Notes under the pieces: generated by a model
The model's input: the letters and a program-made list of their open reading frames with translations, nothing else
Database searches by the model: none
What the model was told of the DNA's origin: nothing
Shown: positions 49,597-59,500 of the stretch, piece by piece
Numbering within the stretch: the first letter of the stretch is position 1
How the letters are laid out: every line of letters begins with the position of its first letter
Made by a program: the position numbers and the translations under genes
DNA from: DASUTB01 sp036374835
GTDB lineage: Bacteria; Actinomycetota; Actinomycetes; Jiangellales; Jiangellaceae
Assembly: GCA_036374835.1 (NCBI GenBank)
Contig: DASUTB010000111.1
Location: 1 to 64,000 of the forward strand
Length of the DNA: 64,000 bases
Direction: 5' to 3'

Positions 49597-50082
49597 GTGA
49601 CAGAGCCGACGATGACGTCCGCCATGGACGACGTGCCTGACACCATTGCGCGCAGCATCGACATCGATGCGCCGGCCGAGCGGGTTTGGGACCTTGTGAG
49701 CGAACCCGGCTGGTTCATCAACGGTGGCCAGATCGTGGAGCATGTGATCGAAAAGCTCGACGACGACCGGGTGGTCGTGCACGACGGGACGGTCGGTCGC
49801 TTCGTCGTCAAGACGGAGAAGCTCGACCCGCCCCGGTACGCGTCCTTCCGCTGGGAGTCCGGCGAGAAGCCGGACGGCACGCCCTACGACATGCCGAACA
49901 CGGTCGTGGAGTTCTTCATCAGCGACCGCACCGGCGGAGTGACGCTGCGCGTCGTGGAGTCGGGCTTCGCGGCCTGGGGTGAGGACACGGTCAAGCGACG
50001 CAAGGCCTTCGACGACAACTCCGAAGGCTGGGAAGCCGAGCTCGCCGAGGCCAAGCGAGTGCTCGAGGAAGGCACGCGGTGA
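49597..50082 (+). CDS. SRPBCC-domain protein (AHSA1/START-like)
   Basis: A 161-residue protein from GTG 49597 with GAGGAGGAG upstream. TIARSIDIDAPAERVWDLVSEPGWFINGG, TVGRFVVKTEKLDPPRYASFRWE and VTLRVVESGFAAWGED match the AHSA1-like SRPBCC hydrophobic-pocket fold. Members bind lipids or other hydrophobic ligands. It is followed by an ArsR-type gene overlapping by 4 nt, a widespread actinobacterial pair in which the regulator controls the binding protein. Confidence 0.9.
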   Translation: MTEPTMTSAMDDVPDTIARSIDIDAPAERVWDLVSEPGWFINGGQIVEHVIEKLDDDRVVVHDGTVGRFVVKTEKLDPPRYASFRWESGEKPDGTPYDMPNTVVEFFISDRTGGVTLRVVESGFAAWGEDTVKRRKAFDDNSEGWEAELAEAKRVLEEGTR

Positions 50083-50435
50083 CCGGACTCCTGGAAGCCT
50101 CCGCCGCATCCGGCACGCCGGACGCGGCGGAGGTATTCGCCGCTCTCGGCGACAAACATCGCCTCGGGATCCTGCGCGGACTCGGCATGCGCCCGGCGTC
50201 GGCAACGGCACTGGCCGCTGACGCACCGGTCACTCGGCAGGCCGTCGTGAAACATCTGCGCGTCCTGGAGCGAGTCGGGCTCATCGCGGCCCGGCGGGAG
50301 GGACGCGAGGTGGTGTACGACGTACGGCTTGAGGGCCTCCAGACGCCGGTGCAGTGGCTCGACGACATCGCGGCCGCTTGGGATCGGCGGCTCGACGCAG
50401 TCAAGCAGGCGGCCGAGGGGCCGAGCGAAGGTTGA
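50079..50435 (+). CDS. ArsR-family winged-helix regulator
   Basis: A 118-residue regulator, GTG at 50079 overlapping the SRPBCC stop. AEVFAALGDKHRLGILRGLGMRPASATALAADAPVTRQAVVKHLRVLERVGLIAARREGREVVYDV is the complete ArsR winged helix. No ELCVCDL-type metal site is present, so it is not a classic metal sensor. It probably binds the twin palindromes at 49520 and 49554. Confidence 0.92.
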   Translation: MTGLLEASAASGTPDAAEVFAALGDKHRLGILRGLGMRPASATALAADAPVTRQAVVKHLRVLERVGLIAARREGREVVYDVRLEGLQTPVQWLDDIAAAWDRRLDAVKQAAEGPSEG

Positions 50436-50510
50436 CCTAGCGGGACGGTCACCGGCTCGCGAACGAAGCCGACTTGTCGCAACGATCGGGGCCGGGTACC
50501 GTCCGCCCGA

Positions 50511-51140
50511 TCAGAAGGTGCGCTTGGCGAGCCGGCGCGCCTCGCGCAACGACATGCCGCGCGCCTCGTCCGGAAAGCGCCAGAGGTCGGTCCCGCCCAT
50601 CAGCGCGTACGCCAGTACGCGGATCCGCGGCGCGCCCGGCCGCGGCGCCCGCGTGCTGCCCTTCTCATCGTTGGCTCCCATCAGCGCGAATCCGCCCAGT
50701 TCGACGTCGACGCTGTCCGGCACGTAGATGTTCGTCCCGCCCATGATGGACACGGCCACGATCGTGATGTCCTGCCGTCCATCGATCTCGGCATGCCGGA
50801 GATCGATGTCGTTGCCGCCCATGATGGTGACCGTGTTGACTCTGCGGTCCACCCGCCACCTGCCGCGCTTGGACGCGCCACCCATGAACGACAGCACCCA
50901 CCTGGTCGCTTTTCGCCGGCTCGGCTGTACCTGGTTCGCAATCGCGGGCAGATCGTCACTCAGCGCCGCGAGTTCCCGTCGGGTTCGGGCAGCCAGCGCC
51001 TGCTCGATCCGCTCCTCGAGCTCGTCGAGCGTAAGCCGGCCCGCCGCGGCGTGCTCGGACAACGCTTTGACGACATCGTCACGTTCACTGTCCGAGGCAC
51101 GGACGTCCGGTTGTTGGGCATCCGACGGTTCGATCGACAC
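50511..51140 (-). CDS. DUF1707/SHOCT-like protein with beta-solenoid C-terminus
   Basis: A 209-residue protein. Residues about 14-65 (VRASDSERDDVVKALSEHAAAGRLTLDELEERIEQALAARTRREL) are the DUF1707 domain; the C-terminal part repeats SIMGG/ALMGG-type strands (VNTVTIMGGNDIDL, IVAVSIMGGTNIYVP, GGFALMGANDEKG), resembling the cell-wall-active antibiotic response domain (DUF2154-like). No membrane segment, so probably peripheral. Function unknown. Divergent from the ComB-like gene. Confidence 0.88.
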   Translation of the reverse strand: MSIEPSDAQQPDVRASDSERDDVVKALSEHAAAGRLTLDELEERIEQALAARTRRELAALSDDLPAIANQVQPSRRKATRWVLSFMGGASKRGRWRVDRRVNTVTIMGGNDIDLRHAEIDGRQDITIVAVSIMGGTNIYVPDSVDVELGGFALMGANDEKGSTRAPRPGAPRIRVLAYALMGGTDLWRFPDEARGMSLREARRLAKRTF

Positions 51141-51177
51141 CCGATCACCCTACCGCTGAGCCATCGGCAGCCAACCC

Positions 51178-51909
51178 TTGTGGCTGCCGCAGATCGCTTC
51201 ACATGCGAGGCTCCACACCATGGGTGCACTCTTCGTGAACCGCGATGCCGGCGGGCCTGCGACCGGGGCGGTCGTGGTCGTCGACGTGCTGCGCGCGTTC
51301 ACGACGGCGGCGTACGCGTTCGCAGCAGGAGCCCGCGAGATCATTCTCGTCGCCGACGTGGCCGAGGCGCTCCGGCTCAAACGAGCCAACCCGCGCTGGC
51401 TCGCGATGGGCGAGTACGGCGGACGACGGATCGACGGATTCGACTTGCCGAACTCTCCTGTCCAAGCCGCCCAAGCGGATCTCGGGGGACGGACGATCGT
51501 GCAGCGCACGTCCGCCGGCACCCGAGGTGTCGTCGCCACGGTCAACGCCCAGCGGCTGTGGTGCACCGGACTCGTCTGCGCGTCCGCCACGGCCAGGGCC
51601 GTCAGCGAGGCCGGTCTCGGCGGACCCACCTACGTGATCACCGGCGACTGGCCCGGGCGGCCCGACCTCAGCGGGCTTGACGACCGCGCCACCGCGGACT
51701 TCATCGAGAGTGTCCGCACCGGTGCACCGCTCGACCCGCGCGACGCTGCGCGGGCGGTCGCCAACTCCGAGGAGGCGGCGCGAACACTCGCACTCGGAGC
51801 CGGTCACGTCGACCCGGCGGACGTGCAATACGCGGTCGACGTCGACCGGTTCGACTTCGCGATGGAAGCCACCCGAGAAGCACGAGGGCTCGTGCTACGG
51901 CGGACCTGA
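51178..51909 (+). CDS. 2-phosphosulfolactate phosphatase (ComB) family protein
   Basis: A 243-residue protein; GTG 51178 is used because the QIASHARLHTMGA lead fits the family length, but ATG 51220 is possible. VVVVDVLRAFTTAAYAFAAGA, MGEYGGRRIDGFDLPNSPVQA, QRTSAGTRGV and TADFIESVRTG match ComB. In archaea ComB makes sulfolactate for coenzyme M; actinobacteria lack that pathway in general, so another phospho-acid substrate is likely. A Mg2+-dependent phosphatase in the cytoplasm. Confidence 0.85.
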   Translation: MWLPQIASHARLHTMGALFVNRDAGGPATGAVVVVDVLRAFTTAAYAFAAGAREIILVADVAEALRLKRANPRWLAMGEYGGRRIDGFDLPNSPVQAAQADLGGRTIVQRTSAGTRGVVATVNAQRLWCTGLVCASATARAVSEAGLGGPTYVITGDWPGRPDLSGLDDRATADFIESVRTGAPLDPRDAARAVANSEEAARTLALGAGHVDPADVQYAVDVDRFDFAMEATREARGLVLRRT

Positions 51910-52001
51910 CGGTCGGCTTCCCAACCGGCACCGAACATCACGCCATCTCGGGTTGTGAACCCCGCACACGTCGCGAGCCGTCCGGTGAGATCCTGTCTGT
52001 C

Positions 52002-53219
52002 ATGCAGCAGCTGCGCCAGTCGACGAAACTCTCCGACGTCTGTTACGACATCCGCGGCCCGGTCCTCGAGGAGGCCAAGCGCCTCGAGGATGACGGACAT
52101 CACATCCTCAAGCTCAACATCGGCAACCCGGCGCCGTTCGGGTTCGACGCACCGGATGAGCTGGTCGCCGACGTGATTCGGCACCTGCCCGAGGCCCAGG
52201 GTTACTGCGACTCCAAGGGACTGCTGTCCGCACGGCGGGCCGTCGTCCAGCACCACCAGACGCTCGGCGTGGCCGATATCGACGTCGAGGACGTCTACCT
52301 CGGCAACGGTGTGTCCGAGCTGATCGTCATGGCGATGCAGGCGATGCTCAACGACGGTGACGAGGTTCTCATCCCGTCCCCGGACTACCCGTTGTGGACG
52401 GCCGCGGTGAGCCTTTCCGGAGGGACGCCCGTCCACTACCTCTGCGACGAGGCGGCCGACTGGAACCCCGACCTGGACGACATCGAAAGCAAGATCACGC
52501 CACGGACCAAGGCGCTCGTCGTGATCAATCCGAACAACCCCACCGGTGCGGTCTACTCGCGCGAGCTGCTGGACGGGGTCGCGGAGCTGGCCCGCAAGCA
52601 CGGCCTGGTGCTGCTGGCCGACGAGATCTACGACAAGGTGCTCTACGACGAAGCTGAGCACCACCCCGCCGCCGTCGCCGCGCCGGACGTGTTGTGCCTG
52701 ACCTTCAACGGACTGTCCAAGGCCTACCGCGTCGCCGGGTTCCGCTCCGGCTGGATGGTGGTGTCCGGCCCGCGCGACGTGGCACGCAACTACATCGAAG
52801 GGTTGGACGTCCTCGCGAACATGCGGCTGTGTGCGAACGTCCCGGCCCAGCACGCCATCCAGGCCGCACTCGGCGGCCGGCAGAGCATCCACGATCTGGT
52901 CTTGCCGGGCGGGCGGCTGCGTGAGCAGCGGGACCTGGCGTACAAGCTGCTGACCGAAATTCCGGGGGTGACGTGCGTGCGTCCCCGCGGCGCGCTGTAC
53001 ATGTTCCCGCGGCTGGATCCGGACGTGTATCCGATCGATGACGACGAGAAGCTCGTGCTCGAGCTGCTGCGCGCCGAGCATCTCCTGGTCGTCCAGGGAA
53101 CCGGGTTCAACTGGCCGCGGCCGGACCACGTGCGGATCGTGACGCTGCCGCACGTCGACGACCTGGAGGACGCGATCCTGCGCTTCGGCCGCTTCCTGGA
53201 GCGCTACCGGCGAGAATGA
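52002..53219 (+). CDS. PLP-dependent aminotransferase, alanine-synthesising AlaA type
   Basis: A 405-residue fold-type I aminotransferase beginning MQQLRQSTKLSDVCYDIRGPVLEEA, the typical AlaA start. GNPAPFGFDAP, VINPNNPTGAVYSRELL, the lysine in FNGLSKAYRVAGFRSGW and RIVTLPHVDDLEDAILRFGRFLERY are conserved. It likely makes alanine from pyruvate and glutamate. In mycobacteria the orthologue (Rv0337c) sits beside EtfD (Rv0338c), but here these genes lie about 45 kb apart. It ends RYRRE; its TGA is in a repeat. Confidence 0.93.
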   Translation: MQQLRQSTKLSDVCYDIRGPVLEEAKRLEDDGHHILKLNIGNPAPFGFDAPDELVADVIRHLPEAQGYCDSKGLLSARRAVVQHHQTLGVADIDVEDVYLGNGVSELIVMAMQAMLNDGDEVLIPSPDYPLWTAAVSLSGGTPVHYLCDEAADWNPDLDDIESKITPRTKALVVINPNNPTGAVYSRELLDGVAELARKHGLVLLADEIYDKVLYDEAEHHPAAVAAPDVLCLTFNGLSKAYRVAGFRSGWMVVSGPRDVARNYIEGLDVLANMRLCANVPAQHAIQAALGGRQSIHDLVLPGGRLREQRDLAYKLLTEIPGVTCVRPRGALYMFPRLDPDVYPIDDDEKLVLELLRAEHLLVVQGTGFNWPRPDHVRIVTLPHVDDLEDAILRFGRFLERYRRE

Positions 53220-53291
53220 CCATGTTTGGCACGAACTTCCGTGCCAAACCATGTCGGCAGACCCAGCAAGGCACGGACACTCCGCGCATCG
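53213..53291 (+). repeat. 80-nt 3'-end repeat, copy 7 (AlaA end)
   Basis: AGAATGACCATGTTTGGCAC, then CGTGCCAAACCATG, AGCAAGGCACGGACAC and TCCGCGCATCG. The first half forms a strong hairpin: TTTGGCACG pairs with CGTGCCAAA around AACTTC. TGA at 53217-53219 is the aminotransferase stop. It lies between two convergent genes. Confidence 0.88.
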
Positions 53292-53301
53292 CCTCGTGAC
53301 G

Positions 53302-54540
53302 CTAGCCGGCCCAGCGGCCGGTGAGGAAGGCGGCGGCCCACATGCACATCAACGGGACGCTCACCGCGAGGTAGCACCACAGCACGATGCGATGGCGGGC
53401 CGCCAGTATGGCCAGACCGATCCATAGCGGCCACCACAGCAGCGTCGCCCGCGGCACCGAGAAGAACCAGTACGACGTGGCGAACGCCACGACCTGAAGG
53501 CCGACCCATGTCGCCTCGCCCCAGCGTCGCCACCACAACAGCCCAGCCGTCAGGGCGAGGCCGAGCAGCAGGGCCACGATCTCGGCGGCGAACATCCAGG
53601 CGAAATCGCGGCCGTAGATACCGCCGAACGCCGCGTCCCACGTGTTGGCGAGCGAGTCCCACGGCGGCGTGAACTCACGGTGCCACTCCGTTTCCTGCGC
53701 ATGCAGCCAGGCCAGCCAGTCGCCGGTGACCCGCCACAGATACACCGTCCAGCCGAGCAACGGCACAGCCGGCAGCGCGAGCCACCCCACGTCGCCCCAG
53801 CCGGATCGGCGGCGCGACGTCAGCCACGCCACGATCAATGCCGCGGCGAGAAAGACACCGCTGACCCGTATCGTGCACGCTGCCGCAGCCAGTGCCCCGG
53901 CGGCGGCCCAGTCGCCGCGGCGCACGGCGAGCCACGCCGGCAGCGCGAGCGCCAGGAACAGCGCCTCGGTGTAGGGGGCGGCCAGGAAGATCGCCGGCGG
54001 CGCCGTCACCCAGACCAGAACGGCGAGCCGTCCCGTGCCCGGCCCTCCGTCGAGATCTCCCAGCCTGGCCAGCGCAACGGCGGCAACCGCACCGGCGACC
54101 AGCGAGACGAACAGCCCGGCCAGCGGGTACGGAAGGCCGGCGGCGTTGCCCAGCCACAGCAGCCCGGGGAGCCCGGGGAAGAACGCCTCGTTCGGCACTC
54201 CGGTCGGCTCACCCCCGTAGCCGAACTCGGCGATGCCCTGGAAGTGAATGAAGTCCCACTGCACCCACCGGTCGAGCCAGGCCCGGTCCTGATCGGACGC
54301 GACCAGCCATCCGATGGCCCATGCGATGACGAAGACCGACGCGCGGCTCGCCAGCCAGATGAGCAACGCGTCGCGGTCCGGCTGGCGGGCGAACCATCCA
54401 CGGGCGGAGTGGACGGCGCCCCGCGCCACCCGTGTACGCTCCTTGCCGCTGTGACCGGCCGCGCCTGCTTGACCGGAATCCCCGGCGGGGTTGCTCGACT
54501 CGGCGCCGGTGACCTCGGTGACATTCTTATCGTGCGCCAT
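53302..54540 (-). CDS. PIG-V-like polytopic mannosyltransferase
   Basis: A 412-residue protein: a ~55-residue basic/Gly-rich N-terminus, then about nine membrane segments. RWVQWDFIHFQGIAEFGYGGEP with the acidic residues in the first external loop, NEAFFPGLPGLLWLG and APPAIFLAAPYTEALFLALALPAW resemble the PIG-V/GPI-mannosyltransferase 2-like GT-C family found in actinobacteria, expected to transfer mannose or another sugar from a polyprenyl donor on the outer side. It overlaps the next gene upstream by 14 nt, so the two are coupled. Confidence 0.82.
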   Translation of the reverse strand: MAHDKNVTEVTGAESSNPAGDSGQAGAAGHSGKERTRVARGAVHSARGWFARQPDRDALLIWLASRASVFVIAWAIGWLVASDQDRAWLDRWVQWDFIHFQGIAEFGYGGEPTGVPNEAFFPGLPGLLWLGNAAGLPYPLAGLFVSLVAGAVAAVALARLGDLDGGPGTGRLAVLVWVTAPPAIFLAAPYTEALFLALALPAWLAVRRGDWAAAGALAAAACTIRVSGVFLAAALIVAWLTSRRRSGWGDVGWLALPAVPLLGWTVYLWRVTGDWLAWLHAQETEWHREFTPPWDSLANTWDAAFGGIYGRDFAWMFAAEIVALLLGLALTAGLLWWRRWGEATWVGLQVVAFATSYWFFSVPRATLLWWPLWIGLAILAARHRIVLWCYLAVSVPLMCMWAAAFLTGRWAG

Positions 54541-55924
54541 GACCCACCGACTCGTGTCCTGCGATCGCCCGCCCGACAGGGGTCTCGTAGGGCCGGACAG
54601 GATCGTGTTCGGGGTGGAGCACGTCGCGCACCACCATCCCCATCAGATACACCACGCCGGCGGCATGAATGATGATCGCGTAAGCGTATCCGGTAGCGGT
54701 GAGCACCGATCCGAGATACCACCACACCGCGACGAAATAGAGCACCTCGACCGCCTGCCAGATCAGGATGTCGCGCCATCGTGGCCGGGCGAGCACCGCC
54801 AGCGGCAGCAGCCACAGCGCGTACTGCGGCGACCAGACCTTGTTGACCAGCACGAACGCGGCGACGGCCAGGAACGCGAGCTGGGCCATCCGCGGTGGCT
54901 CGGGCGCCATCAGGCTCAGCGCCACGACGCCCACCAGCGCGAGCAGGGCAGCGCCGACGACGAGGACGTCGATCCGCTCCGGCAGGATGTCGGGCGCAAG
55001 CAGGTCGATGCCCAGCCACAGCGATCCGAACTCGGCGCCCCGGTCACGGTTGAACTCCCAGAACGCGAGCCACCCGTCCGGCGCCCACAGGTACACGGGG
55101 ACGTTGACCGCCGCCCAAGTGACGGCCGCCGACCCGGTGGCCAACGCCGCCTTGCCGAGTGCTTCACCGCGCCGTCGCGACCGGAGCGCCACGAGCAGAA
55201 TCGGGCCGAGTAGCAAGATCGGATAGAGCTTGGCCGCGGCGCCCAGGCCGATCAACAGTCCGGTCAGCCCGGGTCGCTCACGTGTCCAGGCGAGGATCGC
55301 GAGCGACATGCAGGCGACCGCCAGCAGATCCCAGTTGATCACTGCGGACAGCAACAACACCGGTGACGCCGCCACGAGCATCGCGTCCCACGGGCGTCGT
55401 CGGACGGTGCGCGCGGTCGCGACCACGACGACGAGCGCGAGGACGGCCATCAGAACGGCCGTGATCTCGTAGAAGCGCACGCTCTCAGTCAGCGCCGGAT
55501 CCGATGCATCGGTATCAGTGACCCCGGCCACGGCCTGCGCGGCGATCGCCGTCCCGTACATCACCGCGCCGGTCAGCACGGGGTACTCCAGCGCGGTGTC
55601 ACGATACGGAACGAGATCGTCGGCCAGGCCCCGCTCCCGGTAGAGGAACGGCACGTCGGAGTAGCACAGCTGAACCCACGTGTCGCGATCCCGCTCGGCC
55701 CACCCGTCCGTGTGGCACGGCGCGTCGGCGATGACACCGAGCGCGAGGACGGCACAGGCCACGGCCAGCGCGATCCGCACCGGATTCCACCACTGCGGGA
55801 TCTGCCGGACGCGGGCGCCTGCCGGCCCACCGATCGGTTCGCTCATCGCGCCGACGAGCGGGTCATCGCGGCTCGGCAGCGCTACCGGCGTCCGTATTCG
55901 CGGGTCGGCGGCCATGCCGAACAT
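54527..55924 (-). CDS. GT87-like (DUF2029) polytopic glycosyltransferase
   Basis: A 465-residue protein with about ten membrane segments. WVQLCYSDVPFLYRERGLADDLVPYRDTALEYPVLTGAVMYG, INWDLLAVACMSLAILAW, GLGAAAKLYPILLLGPI and VNKVWSPQYALWLLPL are typical of the mycobacterial mannosyl-/arabinosyl-type GT87 family (polyprenyl-phosphate-mannose using). It probably elongates cell-envelope lipoglycan with its downstream neighbour. The ATG is taken at 55924; 55915 is also in frame. Confidence 0.87.
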   Translation of the reverse strand: MFGMAADPRIRTPVALPSRDDPLVGAMSEPIGGPAGARVRQIPQWWNPVRIALAVACAVLALGVIADAPCHTDGWAERDRDTWVQLCYSDVPFLYRERGLADDLVPYRDTALEYPVLTGAVMYGTAIAAQAVAGVTDTDASDPALTESVRFYEITAVLMAVLALVVVVATARTVRRRPWDAMLVAASPVLLLSAVINWDLLAVACMSLAILAWTRERPGLTGLLIGLGAAAKLYPILLLGPILLVALRSRRRGEALGKAALATGSAAVTWAAVNVPVYLWAPDGWLAFWEFNRDRGAEFGSLWLGIDLLAPDILPERIDVLVVGAALLALVGVVALSLMAPEPPRMAQLAFLAVAAFVLVNKVWSPQYALWLLPLAVLARPRWRDILIWQAVEVLYFVAVWWYLGSVLTATGYAYAIIIHAAGVVYLMGMVVRDVLHPEHDPVRPYETPVGRAIAGHESVGHGAR

Positions 55925-55981
55925 AGTGCCGCACCCGAACCGAACCGACGACCGAGGGCGTCCTTCAGACGCGCCGAACGG

Positions 55982-56230
55982 TCATCGAGCTCGCCGTACT
56001 CCCAGAATGACTACCGACAGACCGATCACTTCATAGGTCACGGTGACCGTACCGACCACAAGCATGAACAGACCGTCCCCTCCAGGAACCTCTCCTGAGA
56101 ACGGTGGCCGTGGAGTTCGCGCTAGCGTCATCACGTTGTTCAAGACGTCGAACAACTCATCCTTGTCGAGCCGGCGAAGATCCTCGGTGGCCGCAGGCGC
56201 CCATATGACTGTGTAGGCGACTTCGTTCAC
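55982..56230 (-). CDS. RelE/ParE-type toxin
   Basis: An 82-residue protein. VAYTVIWAPAATEDLRRLDKDELFDVLNNVMTLA and VVGTVTVTYEVIGLSVVILGVRRAR follow the RelE/ParE fold; the C-terminal basic residues fit an mRNA-interferase. It overlaps the upstream antitoxin stop by 4 nt (ATGA). It may lack part of the usual RelE active-site set, so activity is open. It lies between GT87 and the PBP gene. Confidence 0.8.
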   Translation of the reverse strand: MNEVAYTVIWAPAATEDLRRLDKDELFDVLNNVMTLARTPRPPFSGEVPGGDGLFMLVVGTVTVTYEVIGLSVVILGVRRAR

Positions 56231-56490
56231 TCGCCGGTCTCATCCGAGAACATCGCTACGACGTCACGGTGCGCAATCGCGTCAACCGGCCGGCGTTCCG
56301 AACGTCGCCGCCTGATCTCGGCCATCCACGCTTCATCGGCCGCCGCCTCGTCAATGTATGCCTGGACGGTGCGCTCATGCTCGGCCAGCAAGGTGTCAAG
56401 GGTCTGGTCCATCGTCTTGCCATGGCGGGCCGCCACCTCGGACAGACGTTCTCGGACCTGCTTGGATACCTTGATAGTCGTTGTAGTCAT
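56227..56490 (-). CDS. Ribbon-helix-helix antitoxin of the RelE-type pair
   Basis: An 87-residue protein from ATG 56490 (56505 is an alternative). MTTTTIKVSKQVRERLSEVAARHGKTMDQTLDTLLAEHERTV is a ribbon-helix-helix domain; the acidic/Arg-rich tail (AADEAWMAEIRRRRSERRPVDAIAHRDVVAMFSDETGE) would wrap the toxin. The pair is expected to autorepress. No palindrome was clear upstream. Confidence 0.82.
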   Translation of the reverse strand: MTTTTIKVSKQVRERLSEVAARHGKTMDQTLDTLLAEHERTVQAYIDEAAADEAWMAEIRRRRSERRPVDAIAHRDVVAMFSDETGE

Positions 56491-56599
56491 ACTCGAAGGA
56501 TACATCTGGTCGCGACGTTATAGCTGTGATCAGGTAGCCGAGTTCCCTCGCCGGGCGAAGACGCGCCGGGCTCAGTGTGGTGGACGTCGCATCGGCACG

Positions 56600-59500
56600 C
56601 TAGCCACCGCCATCGTCCGCGCATTCGGGATCGTCCGGCTCGAGCAACTCCTCACCGATATAGATCGTCACGGTCGACCCCGCGTCCACCATGCCTTCGG
56701 CCGGTTCTTGAACAATCACGAGATCCTCCGCGTCCGGACACACAGCGAAGTCATGTGGCTGCGGATTCGCCTCGAGACCCTCCGACTCCAAGATCGAGAT
56801 CGCATCACTCTCGAGCTCACCGACCACATTCGGAACTCGGACCTTGCCATCGTTGGGTTGTTCCACGTTTAGCCGCACAGTGGAGCCTTCTCGGACGGTT
56901 TCACCGGCTCCGGGGTCCTGGCCCTTAACGATGCTCTCGTCAGGCGCGTTGTCCGGGTTCACATTGGCGTCGAGGCCGGATTCACTAAGCCGCGCCTTTG
57001 CTTCACCAAGGGTGAGGTCGACGACGTTCGGCACTTCGACGACGGGGTAGCAGCTCGGGTACTCGCCCTCGGTGCCCTCCGGACACTCCTGATCTTCGTC
57101 TTGAGTCGGTTCATCGGTCGGCGTCGGCGTGCTGGTCGGTGTCGGGGTCGGCGACGGAGTCCTGTCCTCGCCGAGATTGGCCGGCTCCGGGAATGGCTCG
57201 ACCGGTTCGCCCTCCAGCGCCATCTGCATGAAGGCCGTCCACGTCCTGCCGGGCACGTTTCCGCCGGAGAAGCCGTCCTCGAAGCCGGGCACACTCCTGA
57301 GGGAGTTCTTTTCGATGTTGGAACCGTCGCCCTTGTAGTAGACGACTTCAGCTGCCAGCTGCGGCACGTAGCCGCCGAATGCCGCGGTGTAGTCCTCGTG
57401 TGTCCCGGTCTTGGCTGCGACCGGGCGCTCCAGCTCACGCGCGATCTTCGCAGTTCCAGCGTCGTCTTCCACCACCTGCGTCAGGCCGTACGTGGTGTCG
57501 GCGACGACGTCGGAGTCGTAGGCGCGCTCGCGCTCCGGCTCATGCTCGTACCTGACATCCCCACCGGGCCCGACGACACGCTCCACCACGTGCCAGTCGT
57601 TGTGGTAGCCGCCCGATGCGAGCGTGGCGTAGGCCTCGGCCATCTCGACGACGGGGGTGGCGAAGGGGCCGAGTAGCGTCCTGTACTCGAAGTTGGCCGC
57701 AGAGATGCAGTTGCCGTCTTCATCCGCCTCGCCGGCGCAAACGTCCTCGAGCGGCACGCCGGCACGGCTCAGCGAGTCCTGCATGATCTCGTAGCCCTCT
57801 TGCAGCGTCAGGTCGGCGAAGACGGTGTTGGTCGACCTGATGAGTCCCTCGAGCAAGGTGATCTTTCCGTCAGGGGAGTCACGACCCGGTGCCGCGTCAC
57901 CCTGGTTGCCGACGATCGGCGTATCGCCGAACCGTTCGTCTTCTATCTCGGACAACCCGTGGTAACGGCTCTGCAGTGAGATGTCCCTCTCGAGTGCAGC
58001 GGCAACGCCGAACGGCTTGGCCGTCGAACCGGGTTCCAGCTTCGCGTCATAGACCGCGTTGTTGAACGGCCGCTCGATGAAGTCTTCTCCACCGTAGAAG
58101 CCGAGCAGTGCGCCGGTCTCAGGGTCGACGCCGGCGAGACCGACGTGCAGATCCGGATCGAGCGGCTCGCCTTCCTCATCGACCGGATACTGCTGAGCGA
58201 CGGCCTCGACGGCGGCCTTCTGCACCTTTTGGTCATACGTGGTTTCGATCCGCAGGCCGCCCTGTTCGATCTCCTGCTCGGTGAACCCCAGATCGATTAG
58301 CTCTCTTTTGACCACGTCGATCAGGTAGCCGTTCGTGCCGCCGAGGCTGTTGCCGCGATTGCGGGGGTTGATCTCCGGAACTTGCAGTGCGTCGGCCTGC
58401 GGCTTTGTCAATGCACCGGTCTGGACCATGGCGTTCGCGATGGCGCGGAACCGATTATTCAGTCGCTCGAGGTTCGCGGCCTTGGCCTCGTCGGTATTCC
58501 CATGGTCCGGGTCGTAGATGACCGGATTCGGAATCATCGCCGCAAGCACGATGCCCTCCTCGACGGAGAGCTCCGATGCGTTCTTGCCGAAATAGCTCTG
58601 TGCCGCCGTCTGGATGCCGTGCACCGTGCCGCGGCCCCAGAACACGGTGTTGAGGTAGTCCTCGAGAATCTTCTCCTTGGACGTGTTCTGGTCGATCTTC
58701 ACCGAGATGAACAGCTCTTTGATCTTCCGGCTGACCGTCTGCTCGGAGGTGAGGTAGTAGTTCTTGACGTACTGCTGGGTGATCGTCGAACCGCCACCGC
58801 TGATCTCGCGGTTGCGTAAGGCGTTGACACCGGCCCGCGCGATACCGACCGGATCGAACCCCTCGTTCTCCCAGAAGGTCCGGTCCTCGGCTGCGATCAC
58901 CGCGTCCTGCACGTGCTTGGGGACATCGTTGAGAGACACCGGCTCGCGCTGAATCTCAGCGAAGCGGTGCAGTTCGGTCTCGCCGTCGCCCCAGTAGACG
59001 ATCGACGACTGGTAGTTGGTCTGCGCGTTCGCGTCCGGGATCTCGGTGTTCGCGTACGCGAGATAGATGGCACCGAGACCGGCGAGCATGAGTCCGAGGA
59101 AGCCCAGGAGGACGGTCCGCCAGTTCACGATCTTGTGGAACATGCTCTTCGCCCGAGCCGCCCTGCGCCGCCCTCGGCCGCCACCACCATTGCCGTTGCG
59201 TCCACCCGGGCCGCCGGGTCGTCCCGGACCGCCACCACCCCGGCCGCGCGGGCCACCCGGACCCCGGCCACCACCGGCGGCGTCGTGCATGCCCTCGCCC
59301 CCGGCCGAACCGCCCGGACCGATCCGGCGGCCGGGCACGTCGTCGCCAAGCCCTGGACGGCGCGGGGGAATGCCCTCCGCACTCGCTGTTACGCGGCCGC
59401 GCCGTGCCGGACGCCTACCGTTGCCTCTGCGCGCGCGTTGAACGGCTGATGAGCCCCGAGTGCTGCTCGAACGCCTGCCGCCGGAGCGGACCGACTCCTC

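Noticed and set aside
29990..53291. The 80-nt repeats as a CRISPR array
   Set aside because: Copies are dispersed kilobases apart, oriented by gene ends, with no spacer periodicity or cas genes.
56600..56620. Repeat copy at the PBP 3' end
   Set aside because: No AGAATGAYCA-type box or CCAAAC segment is present there.
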